Shown here: in pieces, positions 43,330 to 56,103 of the stretch
How positions within the stretch are numbered: the first letter of the stretch is position 1
Layout: each line of letters begins with the position of its first letter
Position numbers and translations under genes: made by a program
From: Flaccisagitta enflata
Taxonomy: Eukaryota; Chaetognatha; Sagittoidea; Aphragmophora
NCBI GenBank assembly: GCA_965153355.1
Contig: OZ231127.1
Location: 68,324,001 to 68,388,000 of the forward strand
DNA length: 64,000 nucleotides
Direction of reading: 5' to 3'
Notes under the pieces: model-generated
What the model saw: only the letters and a program-made list of their open reading frames with translations
What the model was told of the DNA's origin: nothing
Databases searched by the model: none

Positions 43330-43931
43330 CAGTGTGAACATTGTCAAAAGCAAAAAAGTATTAAGCTTCTACTCCTAGATGCTTCATATTCATGACCTGG
43401 AATCATTTTTTTCTTAAAATACAATGTTTGACGTTTTTTGTATAAAAATTTCATGGGTCTGGGTTTGATAGTCTGTCCACAACATCAAATTGAAGTAAAA
43501 GAGGCATTTCTAAAAGAAGCTCATTTTCAGCTCAAAACCTTCTTCTTTAAACGGGGAAGTTTTTCTTTACTTTGCTCTCATTTGATGACGACTTGACTGA
43601 TAGATGCCAGATTGGTCTCAAATGGAAGATAATTTGATTTTCTTTCATTTCAGACCAATGTAGCATCTGTGGCTGAAGCCATTTTAAAATCAGAACAATT
43701 TGAAAATAAACTGCCTAGATGAAAAAAGTCAGTAATCAAGCTCAAACTGTAAATATTCATTTTACTTCAAACTGATGTTATGAACAAGCTATTCAACTCA
43801 GACCCATGAAATTTTGACACAAAAAAACGTCAAGCATAGTATTATAAGAGAAAAATTATTCCAGGTCATGAAGATGAAGCATCAAGGAGTAAAAGCTTAA
43901 TACTTTTTTGCATTTGACAATGTTCACCCTG
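43330..43931. mobile_element. 602-bp long-TIR element, TA duplication
   Basis: CAGTGTGAACATTGTCAAAA and its complement GACAATGTTCACCCTG open inverted arms of about 150 bp. TA flanks lie at 43328-43329 and 43932-43933. Arms share AAGCTT-TACTC and TTTTGTATAAAAATTTCA with the 32154 element. No transposase. Confidence 0.92.
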
Positions 43932-43989
43932 TATACGCCGTGTCTAATTTTCTGAATATTTGCCACTGCTCAGTATTTTTTTTTCTTTT

Positions 43990-44340
43990 TTGTTCTAGAA
44001 TGTTACCTTGATGGGTTGGCGTCCTTGCTGGATTGGCGTCCTTGCTGGATAAGCATCCTTGCTGGATTGTCACTCTGGCGCCCTAGCTGAATTGGCATCC
44101 GCGCTTGACGCCCTTGCTGGGTTGGTGCCCTCGCTGGATGGGCCTCTTTGCTGGATGGATGTCTTTGCTGAATAGGCCTCTTCGCCGGATGGGCATCTTC
44201 GCTGGATGGGTGTCTCCGCTGGTTTGGCGTCTATTGGATGGTTTTATTGCCTGGACTGGCCCCCTTGTTGGGTATGCGCCTTTGCTGACTTAGCGGCCTT
44301 GCTGCGTTGTCGTCTGGATTTTGCAGCATATTTGCATGAG
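43990..44340. repeat. CTTGCTGGATTGGCGTCC minisatellite
   Basis: Degenerate 17-20 bp units contain TTGCTGGATGGGC. Frames are repetitive. Confidence 0.8.
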
Positions 44341-44389
44341 CTATTGAATTCTGGCCTCTTCATGACTCGCGCGATTTCGTATACGCATT

Positions 44390-44530
44390 TGGTTTTTTCA
44401 CATGTTTTCACACGTATTCACATGTGTTATTCACATGTGTTATTGGGGTGGAATGCGGTAATGACTGTATTCATGTATGTACATGTATTCGCATGTACAT
44501 GCATTCACATGTATCCACATGTATTCACGG
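44390..44530. repeat. CACATGTATT repeats at duplication breakpoint
   Basis: ATTCACATGTATCCACATG units run directly into TATTCACGG, the first base of duplication copy B (44522). Confidence 0.8.
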
Positions 44531-45318
44531 AAATTACATTGATGTTAATAACTCCCACGATTCCATCGTACAGAGCTTTTCCTCTATTGTTTGAACAGTT
44601 CGTGGGTTCGAATTGCAATCGAAATACGGAACTACTTGAGTTTTAGAGGTCAAGTAGGTCCACACATGTCATACTCGGTCGGTCGTTCGTTATGATTAGG
44701 AAAACCTTGAAAACCAATGGTTTATTGGATATTTTGGAATTTGGATTCAGTCTTATGGCCGAATCATGTTTTGGGTTTTACAGTGCGTCCTCGCCCTTCT
44801 ATAAGTGGTCATGTCCATCGTTTGGTCGGTCGGTCGGTTGTTCCGTCACGCAAACGTTTGAAATGCACAAAACGGCTGATTCTGACATATTTCTTCATTC
44901 CCATCACCTTTACACATTCATCTTCGATCATTCATTCATCCATTCATTTATTCATTCATTCATCAAAAACATTCATACACAAATTCTTTATCAAGCGAGG
45001 CGCACTTATTGGCCTTAACTTGGCCTTGTTTTTGTTTACTCGTCAATCACGGTCAAGTATTGATACACACCTGTGCATCAAACAATGAGCAGCCGTCAAA
45101 ATCCAGTCTTTATTCAAAATGCTGCCACCACAATTGTGGGATCCACCTTGACTTCCAGGAGGGAAATACTTCAGTTGAATCTACATCGGAGAGAGACAGG
45201 TTTTAGTTATGTAAACAAGTGCATAATTGCCATTTATCTTTATCATCATCAAGCGCTGTTTGTCGATTTGTCCATGAGTAGATCCGCTCATCGATAACTT
45301 TGCTAATTGCGCATATAT

Positions 45319-45320
<2 letters not shown>

Positions 45321-45405
<85 letters not shown>
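45321..45405. repeat. (CT)n microsatellite
   Basis: The same locus as 17373-17409 in copy A but more than twice as long, a length change since duplication. Confidence 0.95.
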
Positions 45406-45407
<2 letters not shown>

Positions 45408-45848
45408 GCAAACAGGGAAGCACTGTCCCTTCTCGTTGAGCTTCTTCCTAGGTGTTGGTGTTGGATGCTTCACATAGCAAAAGTTTGGAATTTCTTCTCG
45501 TCCCGTTAATCCAAGATGGAGGGACTACTTTCAAGGCTCTGACCATTTTTAATCTTTAAAAAATTGTCTATCTCCTGTTTTTTAGGAGCCTTCTTTTATG
45601 TCCTAATTTGCTGTGGGAGATGCTGTCAGGCTTCAGTTTGTTGGTAACACCACGAACCTCTTCCTGAACATCACTTAGGCCGTTTATCTGTTGAACAGAC
45701 AACACCCACAACATCCTTGCCTTTGTCTAGTGGATGATTTCGATCAATAAGTGATTTTCTAAGGCAATTGTTAGTCTCTTTTGTAGCGAAAGAGCATGGA
45801 GAAATTTGCTTCCCCATTGAACTCTGTAAGAAACTTTAAGAGCTAAAA

Positions 45849-46653
45849 CCAGTCGCCCAAGGGCAATATGTGGTCAGCGATACCCGTTGCCCTGCTTTGT
45901 ATGTTTGTTAATGTAGGTGATGGTTAGCAGGGCAGCGGCCCAGAAGGGGACAATGTCCTGTAGAACACAGGGGGACTTCTGCTTCATTGGGTTTTAGAGC
46001 ACTATTGCACCATTAAATGACATGAAAAATTGACAAAAAATGAAAATTTCAATAGTTTCCATTGAATAACATGGAAAATCGATGAAACAAGGCCGGATAC
46101 ACGGCCAATACCAGTTGCGGACGGGTGGGAAGGGGCGGAAATGCGCGTTTTCACACTTTTTGACTCGTGGTCACGGACGGATGGACGGACAGACAGACAG
46201 ATGGACGGACGGATGGACGGATGGACAAAGGCTGTTATAGAGTTGCGTGTCCGCTACTAAAAATGTCAAAATGAGAAATTTTCTATTGAATAGCATGGAA
46301 AATTGAAAAAACTGAAAAAAATTGAAAAAAAATGTGTAATCCCCATTAAATAACATGGAAAATTGATGGGAATTTGAGAAAAATGGGAGAATTTCCATTA
46401 AATAACATAAGATAATGAAAAGAATTAGGAATTCCCGTTGAATAACATGGGAAATTGAAAAACAATGAAAAAATAAGGAATTCCAATTCAATAGTATGGA
46501 AAATTGATGAAAAATGAAAAGATGTAGACTTCCCATCAAATAGTATGGGAAATTGAAATGACCAGGGGGGGACGAACAAACGAACGAATGAACGCACAAA
46601 CGAAAGTCCCCTGTGTTCTACAGGACATCGTCCCCTTCGGAGCCGCTGCCCAA
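45849..46653. mobile_element. Fold-back-like element (copy B)
   Basis: The left arm CCAGTCGCCCAAGGGCAATA, GGTCAGCGATACCCGTTGCC, GCAGGGCAGCGGCCC is more complete than in copy A, which lost about 40 bases here. The core is TTGAATAACATGGAAAATTG and the right arm ends near GCCGCTGCCC at 46651. Confidence 0.85.
46086..46263 (+). mobile_element. AACAAGG/GTCGCG element (copy B)
   Basis: The partner of 25353-25574, with a shorter (GGAC)n core. The core length thus changes faster than the ends. Confidence 0.87.
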
Positions 46654-47245
46654 AAAAAGGGAAGACGAATGAATTTTGAGAAAAAAAAATCGGATTTTTT
46701 CCCACCTGCCAAGGCCACTCGCCGACTCCGGCTTCTCTTCCACCGGCAACGCGATTTTGCGGTCCTCGAATTCCACATTGATTCCAGGCATCACTTCCGC
46801 CCATAACCAGAACCACCAACAAAACGATTGCGGGCAACATTTTTTGCGCTTTTGTGGCTTTGAGGTAGATACAAGATGTTAATCCCCTAAAAAGTATTTA
46901 GCATGGCCCTCACCCCTTGCAGCCAAAACCTACTGGGCTGAGAAAGGTATATGGTAGATCAATCCTGTATCCCAGTGACACCGTGGAGGCAATGTCCTTA
47001 GATGTTGCGCCTGAAAGGTACCAAATGTGCACTTTTGTTTTCAATCAATCGACTTCACTTTAGTTTCCTCTCAATCCTAAGTATGACAATATTGAAGATA
47101 TCGCTCTTTTGGGGCTACAATTCGACTCAACGATGCCACTGGTACTGTCTTAAGTGTTGTACACCCTTACGGTTAAGTGGTCAAGGCTATACGGAAATTT
47201 TCACAGTTTAAAGGCGGATTAACTTTTACAGACAGGACCTTAATA

Positions 47246-47612
47246 TGAGCGGAGGAGGGACCCAATTATTACATGCCCCCCCCCCTACAGCTCGCATAGT
47301 TTAATCAATTTCCACACTTGCAATGACGGTTGACACCAATGACGCCATAGATTGATGCAATTGGCGCCATTATGGCGATTTTTCAATTTCCACCTTGAAA
47401 CCTCCTCCCCTAACCTCCCCTGAGGCTCAAAAAATTGAATATTTTTTTTTCTCAAATTTTGATCCCTTTGGGGGGTTAAAGGTGGAAATTGAAAAATCGC
47501 CACGGCGCCAATAGTATCCACATAAGATATCAACCGCCGCTGCAGGTGAGGAAATTGATTTAAACATATGAGCTGTAAGTGGGGCATGTAACAATTGGGC
47601 CCCTCCTCCGCT
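47246..47612. mobile_element. 367-bp TIR element with CTTAATA duplication
   Basis: The ends TGAGCGGAGGAGGGACCC and its complement form long inverted arms. CTTAATA flanks at 47239-47245 and 47613-47619 are identical. The interior includes GGCGATTTTTCAATTTCCAC in both orientations. It is the uninterrupted partner of 27179-29460. Confidence 0.88.
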
Positions 47613-48354
47613 CTTAATAGGGTCCCGTCTGTATATCATTTGTCATTGAATGCCTACTCGATGCGTGACGTGCTTTTTTCCACTCCGTTTCTGATCTTCA
47701 CTCAATGTGGCAGTAAAGAAGCCTTCTCTCCATTTTATATTAAATGGTTTGAAAACAATGAGCCATTCTTTTAACTTCAATCGATCACAAATCATGAAAA
47801 AAAATAATTCGAATCCGATATCCAAATAGAAAACACCGGTAAAGCTCGGAGGTTCAATCATTGTTGAGATGGTGGACTTAGCAACAAAATAACAAGACGC
47901 AATAACTTACACCTGTAAGCACATTTTTGTCAAAGCACAGTAAGCATGGAAAGCATAAAATGCATGCTTCTATTCTGCCTAGAGCCAACTGGAAGTATCG
48001 TTTTTATGATTTTTATGCTTGCTAAGCTTTGACAATATTATGTGCAAAGGTGTTAGTTTTATGAGCTGAGCACGGGTTGGCAGGGGCAGTGATGTAGGAG
48101 GTTCAAGCTCTTTTTCGTCCACGCCAGAAACGCGATTATCTACAAATGTGAGGGACCGAAACTTGACCATCAGGAAGATAAAAGTGAGGATCAGTTATAT
48201 GATCAACGTTTTATTGGATGTAGCCATCCCTCAGTGCAACAAGTTTACGTCTTTTGCGCTTCGGATTCTGTTAGCAAGTGCATAACTACAAGGATTGTTT
48301 ACCAAAGATAACGAATCCATAGCAAAATTGTTCCTTCAATTCGTTAGGATTTTT

Positions 48355-48497
48355 AGTCGCGGACACGTGACACTACACCTTGTCGTGTCGGTCGGTCGGT
48401 ATGTCGGTCCGTCACATGTTTATAATTCTGAGCGGTTTTGGCATTTCTGCTCCTGCCCAACCGTCCGCGACTGGATTGCCGTGTAATCGGCCTTGTT
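48355..48497 (-). mobile_element. AACAAGG/GTCGCG element (copy B)
   Basis: The partner of 30270-30419: AGTCGCGGACACGTGAC, (GGTC)n, CCGTCCGCGACTGG and GGCCTTGTT. Confidence 0.85.
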
Positions 48498-48719
48498 AAA
48501 GTTTGAAGCTCATATCTTTTTTTCAACATTTCACGTTACACACGTTGACACCTCTGACCAAAAAGCATCTATCAGCCTGGGCAATTTTTTGCAGTTACTA
48601 TCTAACCGTAGTCTTGTCTTGCTTAACATAGACTTTTCGGTAATTCTGACTCAAAGAATAACTATTTCACCTGCTCTCCAGCTCATCCAGGTTCGTGGAG
48701 GATTTCACGGTGGATCATG

Positions 48720-49240
48720 GGTTGTCGTGTTTCCGCTCAAGTCGCTTTGATTTCGTGCCTTTGGTCGGCGTTGTTACGGGAGGAAAAACTGTTGCGTGTT
48801 GCAAGTTGAAATCTGGATAATCGCTCTGCTCAAAACCTTGGTGATGTATTATACGTCTTGATATTGTCATGACTTTAGACATTCATTTTGTCATGTGTTT
48901 TTGCTCGTCATATTGGTCTGGTCTTTATGGTTCGAGTTTGTATCATTTACTTCCGTATTCTGTGATTGAAATAATTGCCTTAATTTTGCCTTTTTTCTCC
49001 CTCTAGCATCAATACCTTCCCTAACACGCTTGTTTGCTTTGCCTCTTGTCTGCTTATTTTTCTGCAGTTGAGTCACTTGGAAAATGTCGATAATTGTTCT
49101 GTCTGTCTTGGCTAAATTGCCTTGTCTCTTGCAGATATCCTAGTCAGTCCGTGTTTAGGTCTATTTTGGCTGTGGTTTGGCTGAAGAGGCGGAACAAAAA
49201 AAAAAAATGAAAATAAAAAGGAAAACCTTTGGTTGGAGAT
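48720..49240. other. Non-repetitive part of unit 1
   Basis: No gene recognised. A nine-to-ten base A run lies near 49198. Confidence 0.4.
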
Positions 49241-49244
49241 GTTG

Positions 49245-50530
49245 ATTGGTGGCGATGGGAGTCAGAAATGAATTGATTGGTTGAAGGAGATCTGTAGCGG
49301 ATGATACTTGATGCCTTCTTTTCCTGGCCTTTTGGTCACCATCTGATGTAAGACATCGAGTTTTGTTTGCTGTAGTTGAGCTGGCGATGGGAGTCAGAAA
49401 TGAATTGATTGGTTGAAGGAGATCTGTAGCAGGTGATATTTGATGCCTTCTTTTCCTGGCCTTTTGGTCACCATCTGATTTAAGACATCGAATTTTGTTT
49501 GCTGTAGTTGAGCTGGCGATGGGAGTCAGAAATGAATTGATTGGTTGAAGAAGATCTGTAGCAGGTGATATTTGATGCCTTCTTTTCCTGGCCTTTTGGT
49601 CACCATCTGATTTAAGACATCGAATTTTATTTGCTGTAGTTGAGCTAGAGATGGGATTCAGACGTGAGTTGATTGGTTGAAGAAGATCTGTGGCAGGTGA
49701 TATTTGATACCTTCATTTCCTGGCCTTTTAGTCACCATCTGATTCAAGACATAAGATTTTGTTTGCTGTAATTGAGCTGGAGATGGAATTCAGAGATGGA
49801 TTGATTGGTTGAAGATCTGTAGCAGGTGATATTTGATGCTTTCATTTCCTGGCCTTCTGGTCACCATTTGATGTAAGACATTGAATTTTGTTTGTAGAAG
49901 TTGAGCTGGAGATGGAAATAAAATGAAAGGAGAGGAGAGGAAATAAAATGAAAGGAAAGGTTCTGTGGCAGATGATATTGATGCCTTCTTTTCCTGGCCT
50001 CTTGGTCACCATCTGATGTAAGACATCGAATTTTATTTGCTATGGTTAAACTGAAGAGGGGATTTCAGTTATGAGTTGATGGGTTGAAGGAGGTTATAGC
50101 AGATTACATTTGATGCTTTCTTTTCCTGGCCGTTTGGTCACCATCTGATGTAAGACATCGAATTTTATTTGCTACAGTTAAGCTAAAACCGGGTTTTGGT
50201 GTAGATGGATTGGTGGGTAAATTCTACAGTGGATGACATTTAATGCTCTCTTTTCCGTGGTATTGCTGGGGATGAGATTCAGTTTTGATTGGTTGAGGAG
50301 ATTCTGAATCTGATAACATTTGAGGCTTTCTTTTCCTGGCCTCTTGGTACAAGACATTGTTTTTCGTTTGCTGTGGTTTAGTTCAGGAGTTTTAGCAATG
50401 GATAGTTGGTATACAAGGATTCTGTAGCAGTTTACATTTGATGCCTTCTTTCCTGGCATTTTGGTTATATCTGTTTTTGGACATCAAATTTGGTTTATTA
50501 TGGCTTGGTAATAGTGTTGATAACTTCCGT
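49245..50530. repeat. 132-bp minisatellite
   Basis: TTTGGTCACC (or close variants) recurs at 49331, 49463, 49595, 49727, 49856, 50001 and 50133, giving a 132-bp period with small indels. Units carry GATGCCTTCTTTTCCTGGCC and ATTGATTGGTTGAAG. Confidence 0.93.
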
Positions 50531-51049
50531 TATATTGACAATCACAACTAGGGTCAGTGCCCTTTGGTAGGCAGGCAATGCTAATTTGGCTTCGCTTCAC
50601 AACTCCTTTTTGGGATTGGGGTGTTACTCCTGGCTAAGTTCTGTTAGGTATCGACTTTGGGGCTTTGACACACTACAGTTGACATGCACTCTTTCATTTT
50701 GAATTAACTGAGTTTTGAGTAGGCGGGGTTCTTCTCAGCCATTTCCTGTGTTGGTTTATTTAGGTTTGAATATTTAACTTTATTCTCACCTGTGAGGACT
50801 TTTGCTGAGATTGTTGGAACATTTCTTGCTGGTTATATAGTGTTAGTCTTTTCCTGAGATTTGCTCCTGAGGGAGCTCAACAAGGCTGAGGTCGAATCCC
50901 TGTGGAAATTTTAGATGGTCGGTTAGGTTAGAGCTCAATGGGAACTTGAAATGGGGTCTAGTCTTAGTGGACATCTGAGTCGCAAAGGTTTGAATCCCAG
51001 CAGAAATCACAAATTGCTTGGAAATGCTGGAGTTGTGACTCCCTGAAAT

Positions 51050-51980
51050 TAATTAGGGTTCATGCCCAGTGAAGATAAGGATTTGCTGGGGTTCAGGCTC
51101 AGTGGAAATTTGAAATTGCTGGGGTTGAGGCCCGGTGGAAATTTGAAATTGCTAGAATTGAGGCCCAGTGGAAATTTGGACTTGCTGGGGATGAGGCCTA
51201 TTGGAAGTCAGAAATTGCTGGGGTTGAGGCCCAGTGGAAATTTGAAATAGCTGGAGATGAGGCCTAGTGGAAATGTGAAATTGCTGGGGTTGAGGCCCAG
51301 TGGAAATGTGAAATTACTGGGGTTGAGGCCCAGTGGAAATGTGAAATTGCTGTTGTTGAGGCCCAGTTGAAGTGTGATATACTGATATTGCTGTTGTTAA
51401 GGCCCAGTTGAAGTGTGAAATTGCTGGGGTTGAGGCCCAGTGGAAATACGAGATTACTGGGGTTGAGGCTGGGAATGTGGGGTTTTTGAGGCCCAGTGGG
51501 AAGTGTGATATTGCTGTTTTTGAGGCCCAGTTGAAGTTTGAAATTGCTGTTGTTGAGGCCCAGTTGAAGTTTGAAATTGCTGGGGTTGAGGCCCAGTTGA
51601 AGTTTGAAATTGCTGGGGTTGAGGCCCAGTTGAAGTGTGAAATTGCTGGGGTTGAGGCCCAGTGGAAGTGTGAAATTGCTGGGGTTGAGGCCCAGTGGAA
51701 GTGTGAAATTGCTGGGGTTGAGACCCAGTGGAAGTATTAAATTGCTGGGGTCGAGGCCCAGTGGAAGTTTGAAATTGCTGGGGTTGAGGCCCAGTGGAAG
51801 TTTGAAATTGCTGAGGTTGAGGCCTAGTGGAGGTCCAAAATCGCTGGAGTTGAGGCCCAGTGGAAGTTCAAGATTGCTGGGGTTGAGGCCCACTGGAATC
51901 TGACATTGCTGGGGATGAGGCCCAGTGGAAATCTGGAATGCCGAGGTTGAGGCCCTGCGGAAATCTGAAATGCTGTTTGA
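51050..51980. repeat. 33-bp minisatellite
   Basis: GAAATTGCTGGGGTTGAGGC followed by CCAGTGGAAGTGT, about 27 copies. The period of 11 codons leaves long frames open on both strands (209 residues minus, 110 plus). With no start context, no flanking exons and equal openness on both strands they are not taken as genes. Confidence 0.92.
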
Positions 51981-52179
51981 TGCCTTCTTCTTTTCTTGGC
52001 TATGTTGTCATCATCAGATATAAGCCATCTAAGAGTTTGTATTACCTCAGCAGCGCGCGAGTTGAGGGCGAGAAGGATGTGGCATATTAGATTTGATGCA
52101 TTCTTTTCCTGGCAGATTGTCACCATCTGATGTGAGACATCGAATCTTTTGTCACAGTTAATCATGATAAGCTTTAGTT

Positions 52180-55100
52180 TTGTTGAATGGGCGTGCATGG
52201 GTGGGACGCTCTGACATGCTTGGTGGAAGGATGCTATTCTGTGTAGCCGTGCATCTGCTTTGCTATTTTATTGCTTGTGTTGCTGGGCTGCCATGTCAGC
52301 CTAGCTGGAGTGTTCAGTCCGCATTGCTATACAATTACCATCTGTATTGCTATAATGTTTTGCTAGACTGTGACATCTGTCCCTGAGATATCTGTGAGAA
52401 TGGAGTATGGAGCCTGCATTGCTGTCACTGTGCTATTGTGGTCTGCGTTATCAAGCTGTGACATAAAATAAAATTTGCACTAGAAAGCTGAGATATCTGG
52501 TTAACTCTGACGTTTGCATTGGTTGGTTATGACATATTCATTGCCGTGTGGTGACATTTGCATTGCTTCGAGCCATGGCATCTGCATCGCCAAGCTGTAA
52601 CTTCTGCTTTGGTCTGCGGTTACATTTGCTCTGTTAGGCTGTGTGATGCTGCTCTATTCTGTCTGCAGTGCTGGGCTGTAGTGTCTGCATCATAAGCTCT
52701 GATAATTGCATTGCAGAGCTAACATTTGTGTGGATGAGTTTTGTCCCTGTTTTATAGTTTCAGCAGAGATTTTGAATTTGCTGGGGTTGAGTCTCAGTTG
52801 GGGTCTGTCTGGAGTGGCCGGGGTTGGGACCTAGTAGAAGTCTGTCCTTAATGGCCAAGTGACCATCTGAAACAGCTGAAGTAAAGTATCAATGGAGGTC
52901 TGTCTGGGAATGCCAAGGTTTTGTTTTTGGTTTTTGTATTGACATATACATGGTCGAGTGGTGACATTTGCATCGCTAAGCTGTTGTATGTTTTGTTGAG
53001 CTATCTGATGTTCGCATGGCCAAACTAATGCTCTGTTAGGTTCTATTTTATGCGATGCTGCTTTATTTTGTCTGCAATCCTGGGCCATAGCATCCGCATT
53101 AAGAGCTTTGAAGCTGTGTTGATGTGCAGTGAGAATTGTTTGCAAGCTGTGACGTATGTCATGTTGAGCTGTGACGGCTTGTTTGGCTTTGGCATAAGGC
53201 TTGAGCTGTGAAGTGTGCCTAATCGAGCTGTGGCTCATGCTTTATTGAGCTGTGGCATGTGTTCATTGGGATGTTGCGTATGCTTTATCAAGTTACGACA
53301 GGTACATGTACTGTTGAGCTGTTGCATGTTGTGTTAAGCTGTGACATGTATTGAGCTGTTTTGTGCGCATTGTGGAGCTGCGACATGTGCAATTTTTGTG
53401 ATGCGATATTTGCTGTGCAGCGGCATCATGTGTTTTACTGAGATGTGCCCCATTATGTGTTTTGTTCAGCTTTAACATGTGGCCAGCTGAGCTTTGACAT
53501 GTGTATTTTTGAGCTTTGATATGTGGGTTGTTAAACCATGACATGTGCTTTAATTTGTGTTTTTGTGTTGTGACATGTTGACCTGCTGCCACATGGTTTT
53601 GCCGCAATAACATGTGCGTAATTGTGCGGCAACGTAAGCCTAAATGTGCGGCGACATTTGTGCAATTGAGCAGCAACATGTACATAATTGCGCCGCGTTA
53701 GTTACACTGTGTCGCGACATGTGTTGTGTGGATATGTGTTGTGGTTAAGCTACGCTATCTGTTTGTTGAACTTCGACATGTGCATTGTTCAGATTTGCCA
53801 TGTGCGTTGTCATGCTTTGACATGTGTGTTGTTTTGATTTGACATGTACAATATTGTGCTTTGATGTGTACATTGTTGAGCTTTTACATATGCCTTGTTG
53901 TGCTGCCATGTGCGTTTTTGTGCTGCCTTGTACACTGTTGTGCTGCGAAATGTGCATTATTGTGCTGTGACAGTGCGTTGTTGAAATATGTGGTTGAGTA
54001 TGCCATATGCTTGGTTGAGCCATTGAGTCATTGAGCATTGAGTCTGTTGTTGCTGTGACATTAGTGTTGTGGACTCGTGACATTGCTAAGCTGTGTCCTT
54101 TGTATTGCTCTGTTAACGCAAGTGTGGCTGTGTTGTGTTAGCCACAATGATGATCCGTGGTGTTTATGTTGCTGTGAGCCTTTGGCTGTGCTGTATGATC
54201 TTGTCTGCCTTGTTGGATTGTTGTGCTGCAACGTGTGGGTTTTTGTGCTGCAACTTGTGAGTTGTTGTGCTGCAAATGTGGGTTGCTATGCTGCGACATG
54301 TAATTGTGCTCTGACATGTGCACTATTTCGCCGCAACGTGTGCGTGATTGTGCCGCAACATGTGCGCTGTGCTGGTATTTGTTGTTGAGATGCGTGGTTG
54401 CGCTGTGCCTCCTGCTCGTTGACATTTGCTTTGTTGAGCTTTGATATTTGTTACTGAAATTTGATATGTGCGTCATTGAGCTTTGATGTGTGCTTTGTCA
54501 GGCTTTGGCATGTGCATTGTTGAGCTTTGACAAGTGCATTGTTTGGCTTTGACTTGTGCATTGTCGTGCTGCATTGTGCAATGGTGTGCAATGTGTGTTG
54601 TGCATTGTTGTGCTGTGGCATGTGTTGTTGAAATGCGTGGTTGAGCTCCGCCACCTGCTTGGTTAAGCTGTGACGTCTGTGTCATTGAGCATGAAATCTG
54701 TTGTTGCTGTGGCGTCAGCGTTGTTGTGATGTTGCTGAGCTGTGTCATTTGTTGCTTGTCTGTAGCGTGAACATCGCTGTGTTGTTGGATGTGTGTTGCT
54801 ATTTTGTTGCATGAGCATAGCTGAGTTCCAACTTGAATTGCTGAACTCTGACATTTCTGTGTTATGTCAGTCACATTGTTGATCTGTGGTGCTTATGTTG
54901 CTTTTTGCCCTTTACTGTGCTGTATCATCTTGTTCGCCTTGCTTGGTTGCTCCGCCTGCCTGCTGTCTAGCTTTTGTGGCCAGGTAGCCATGCTAATGAT
55001 GGTATTATGTTTTGGTGGGCTTTTCAATGCTGATTCTGCTTTGCTGTGGTGCTGTGCCCGTCGTTGCACTGTCATGCTTGTTCTGCTGTGGTGTTGTCTT

Positions 55101-55620
55101 TGTTATCATGTTGGGCCTGAGGTGCCATAGTGCATTATTGCTAAAGTGCTTTTGTGCTTGCATAGCCGGGCTTTTGTGCTCGTGTCGCCTGGCTTTGATT
55201 GTAGGTGCGATGTTGCGCCTGTGCAACTGCAAATTTAACCTGCAGTGCCTATTTTGCTGTGCTGGTGTGTTAATTGAGATGTTTTGCCTGCCTTGTGCGG
55301 TTGTGCTGCCCACCCTTATTCCTGTATGGTCATGCTGCTGTGCCTGTTGCTGGGCCACGGGGCCTGCGTTGCCGTGCTGCTGCTTGCTTTGTCGCTGTTC
55401 CTATGATGCCATCTTTGAGCGGTGTCACTGCCGCGTTTGTTGAGCCCTATTGGTTTAGCTGCTGTGTTATCAGGTCTGTGTTGCTGTGTTACTGTGTTTG
55501 TGATGTTGTCCTTCGGAGTAGCGCTGTTGTGCCTATGTAGCAACGCTTTTGCTCATAGTTTGTTGTGCCCTCATGCTTGGTGCTCCATGTTTCCTGCTGC
55601 TGGTGTGCTTGTGCTGGGGT
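52180..55620. repeat. Degenerate TTGTGCTGTGACATGTGC repeat field
   Basis: Loose repeats of roughly 25-30 bases contain GAGCTTTGACATGTG and TTGTTGTGCTG. They shift after about 54.9 kb to GCTGTGCTG-rich sequence. The many short frames are low-complexity Cys/Val/Leu or Gln/His/Thr strings and not genes. Confidence 0.75.
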
Positions 55621-56103
55621 GATTTGTCGCCTGAGTTTTGATGTTAGTGGCCTGAACTCCCCTCACTGCTTGTGTTTTGCCCCCCTTCCCGTTTGATTTG
55701 TATGTTGGCCTTACCCGTCTCTACACATCAGGATGTGTGGCGTCTGAATGGAGTTTGAAGTCGGGCTTTAAAGTGGCGTTATGGACGGGCTTTGAGACAT
55801 TGGGGGACAGGTTCTGGGTTATTGGACGTCAGGATGTGTTAATGGGCTTTAGTTCAATTTATTGGGCTCCACTCATCACGATGGAGTGGTATTAGGAAAC
55901 GAGCTTTGGTTTGTTGGGCTGAGCTATACACATTGGGATGTGTTGCGTTGTTGTGACATTGGAAAGTGGGTTATAGAATATTGGGCTGCACACGAGGTGA
56001 TGTGTTACATCAGGGTGTCTCTTATTGGTGATTGGATTCTAGAGGGGGAATACATTCTGATTCAGTGTTGGGTGAGTGTTGGGTGGTTTGATCTGGCGAC
56101 TGC
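55621..56103. other. Non-repetitive part near unit 1 end
   Basis: Short echoes of GGGCTTTGAGACATTGGG, CATTGGGATGTGTTG and CATCAGGATGTGTGG suggest an old repeat. No gene supported. Confidence 0.4.

Larger units (their letters stand above)
45071..46840 (-). pseudogene. Partial serine protease duplicate: exons 1 and 2 only
   Basis: Exon 1 (46706-46840; signal peptide, propeptide, VAGG site) and exon 2 (45071-45180; TAAHC) are open, with intact splice sites. The only changes noticed from copy A are one Leu-to-Met in the signal peptide and a silent site in exon 2. Exons 3-6 with the catalytic Asp and Ser are absent: copy B ends at 44522, matching a point 20 bp upstream of exon 3 in copy A. No substitute exons were seen to the left. 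The fragment cannot make a working protease unless it splices to something outside the recognised sequence. Confidence 0.88.
44522..48663 (+). repeat. Segmental duplication, copy B (first part)
   Basis: Corresponds to copy A 15525-30585 without the A-specific insertions. B then continues after an 8.05-kb insertion at 56710-56785 and after a second insertion at 63459-64000. Confidence 0.9.

Noticed and set aside
52180-55620. Cys-rich short frames as possible small secreted proteins
   Set aside because: The Cys comes from TGC/TGT in a degenerate repeat; frames overlap on both strands and lack ordered Cys spacing.
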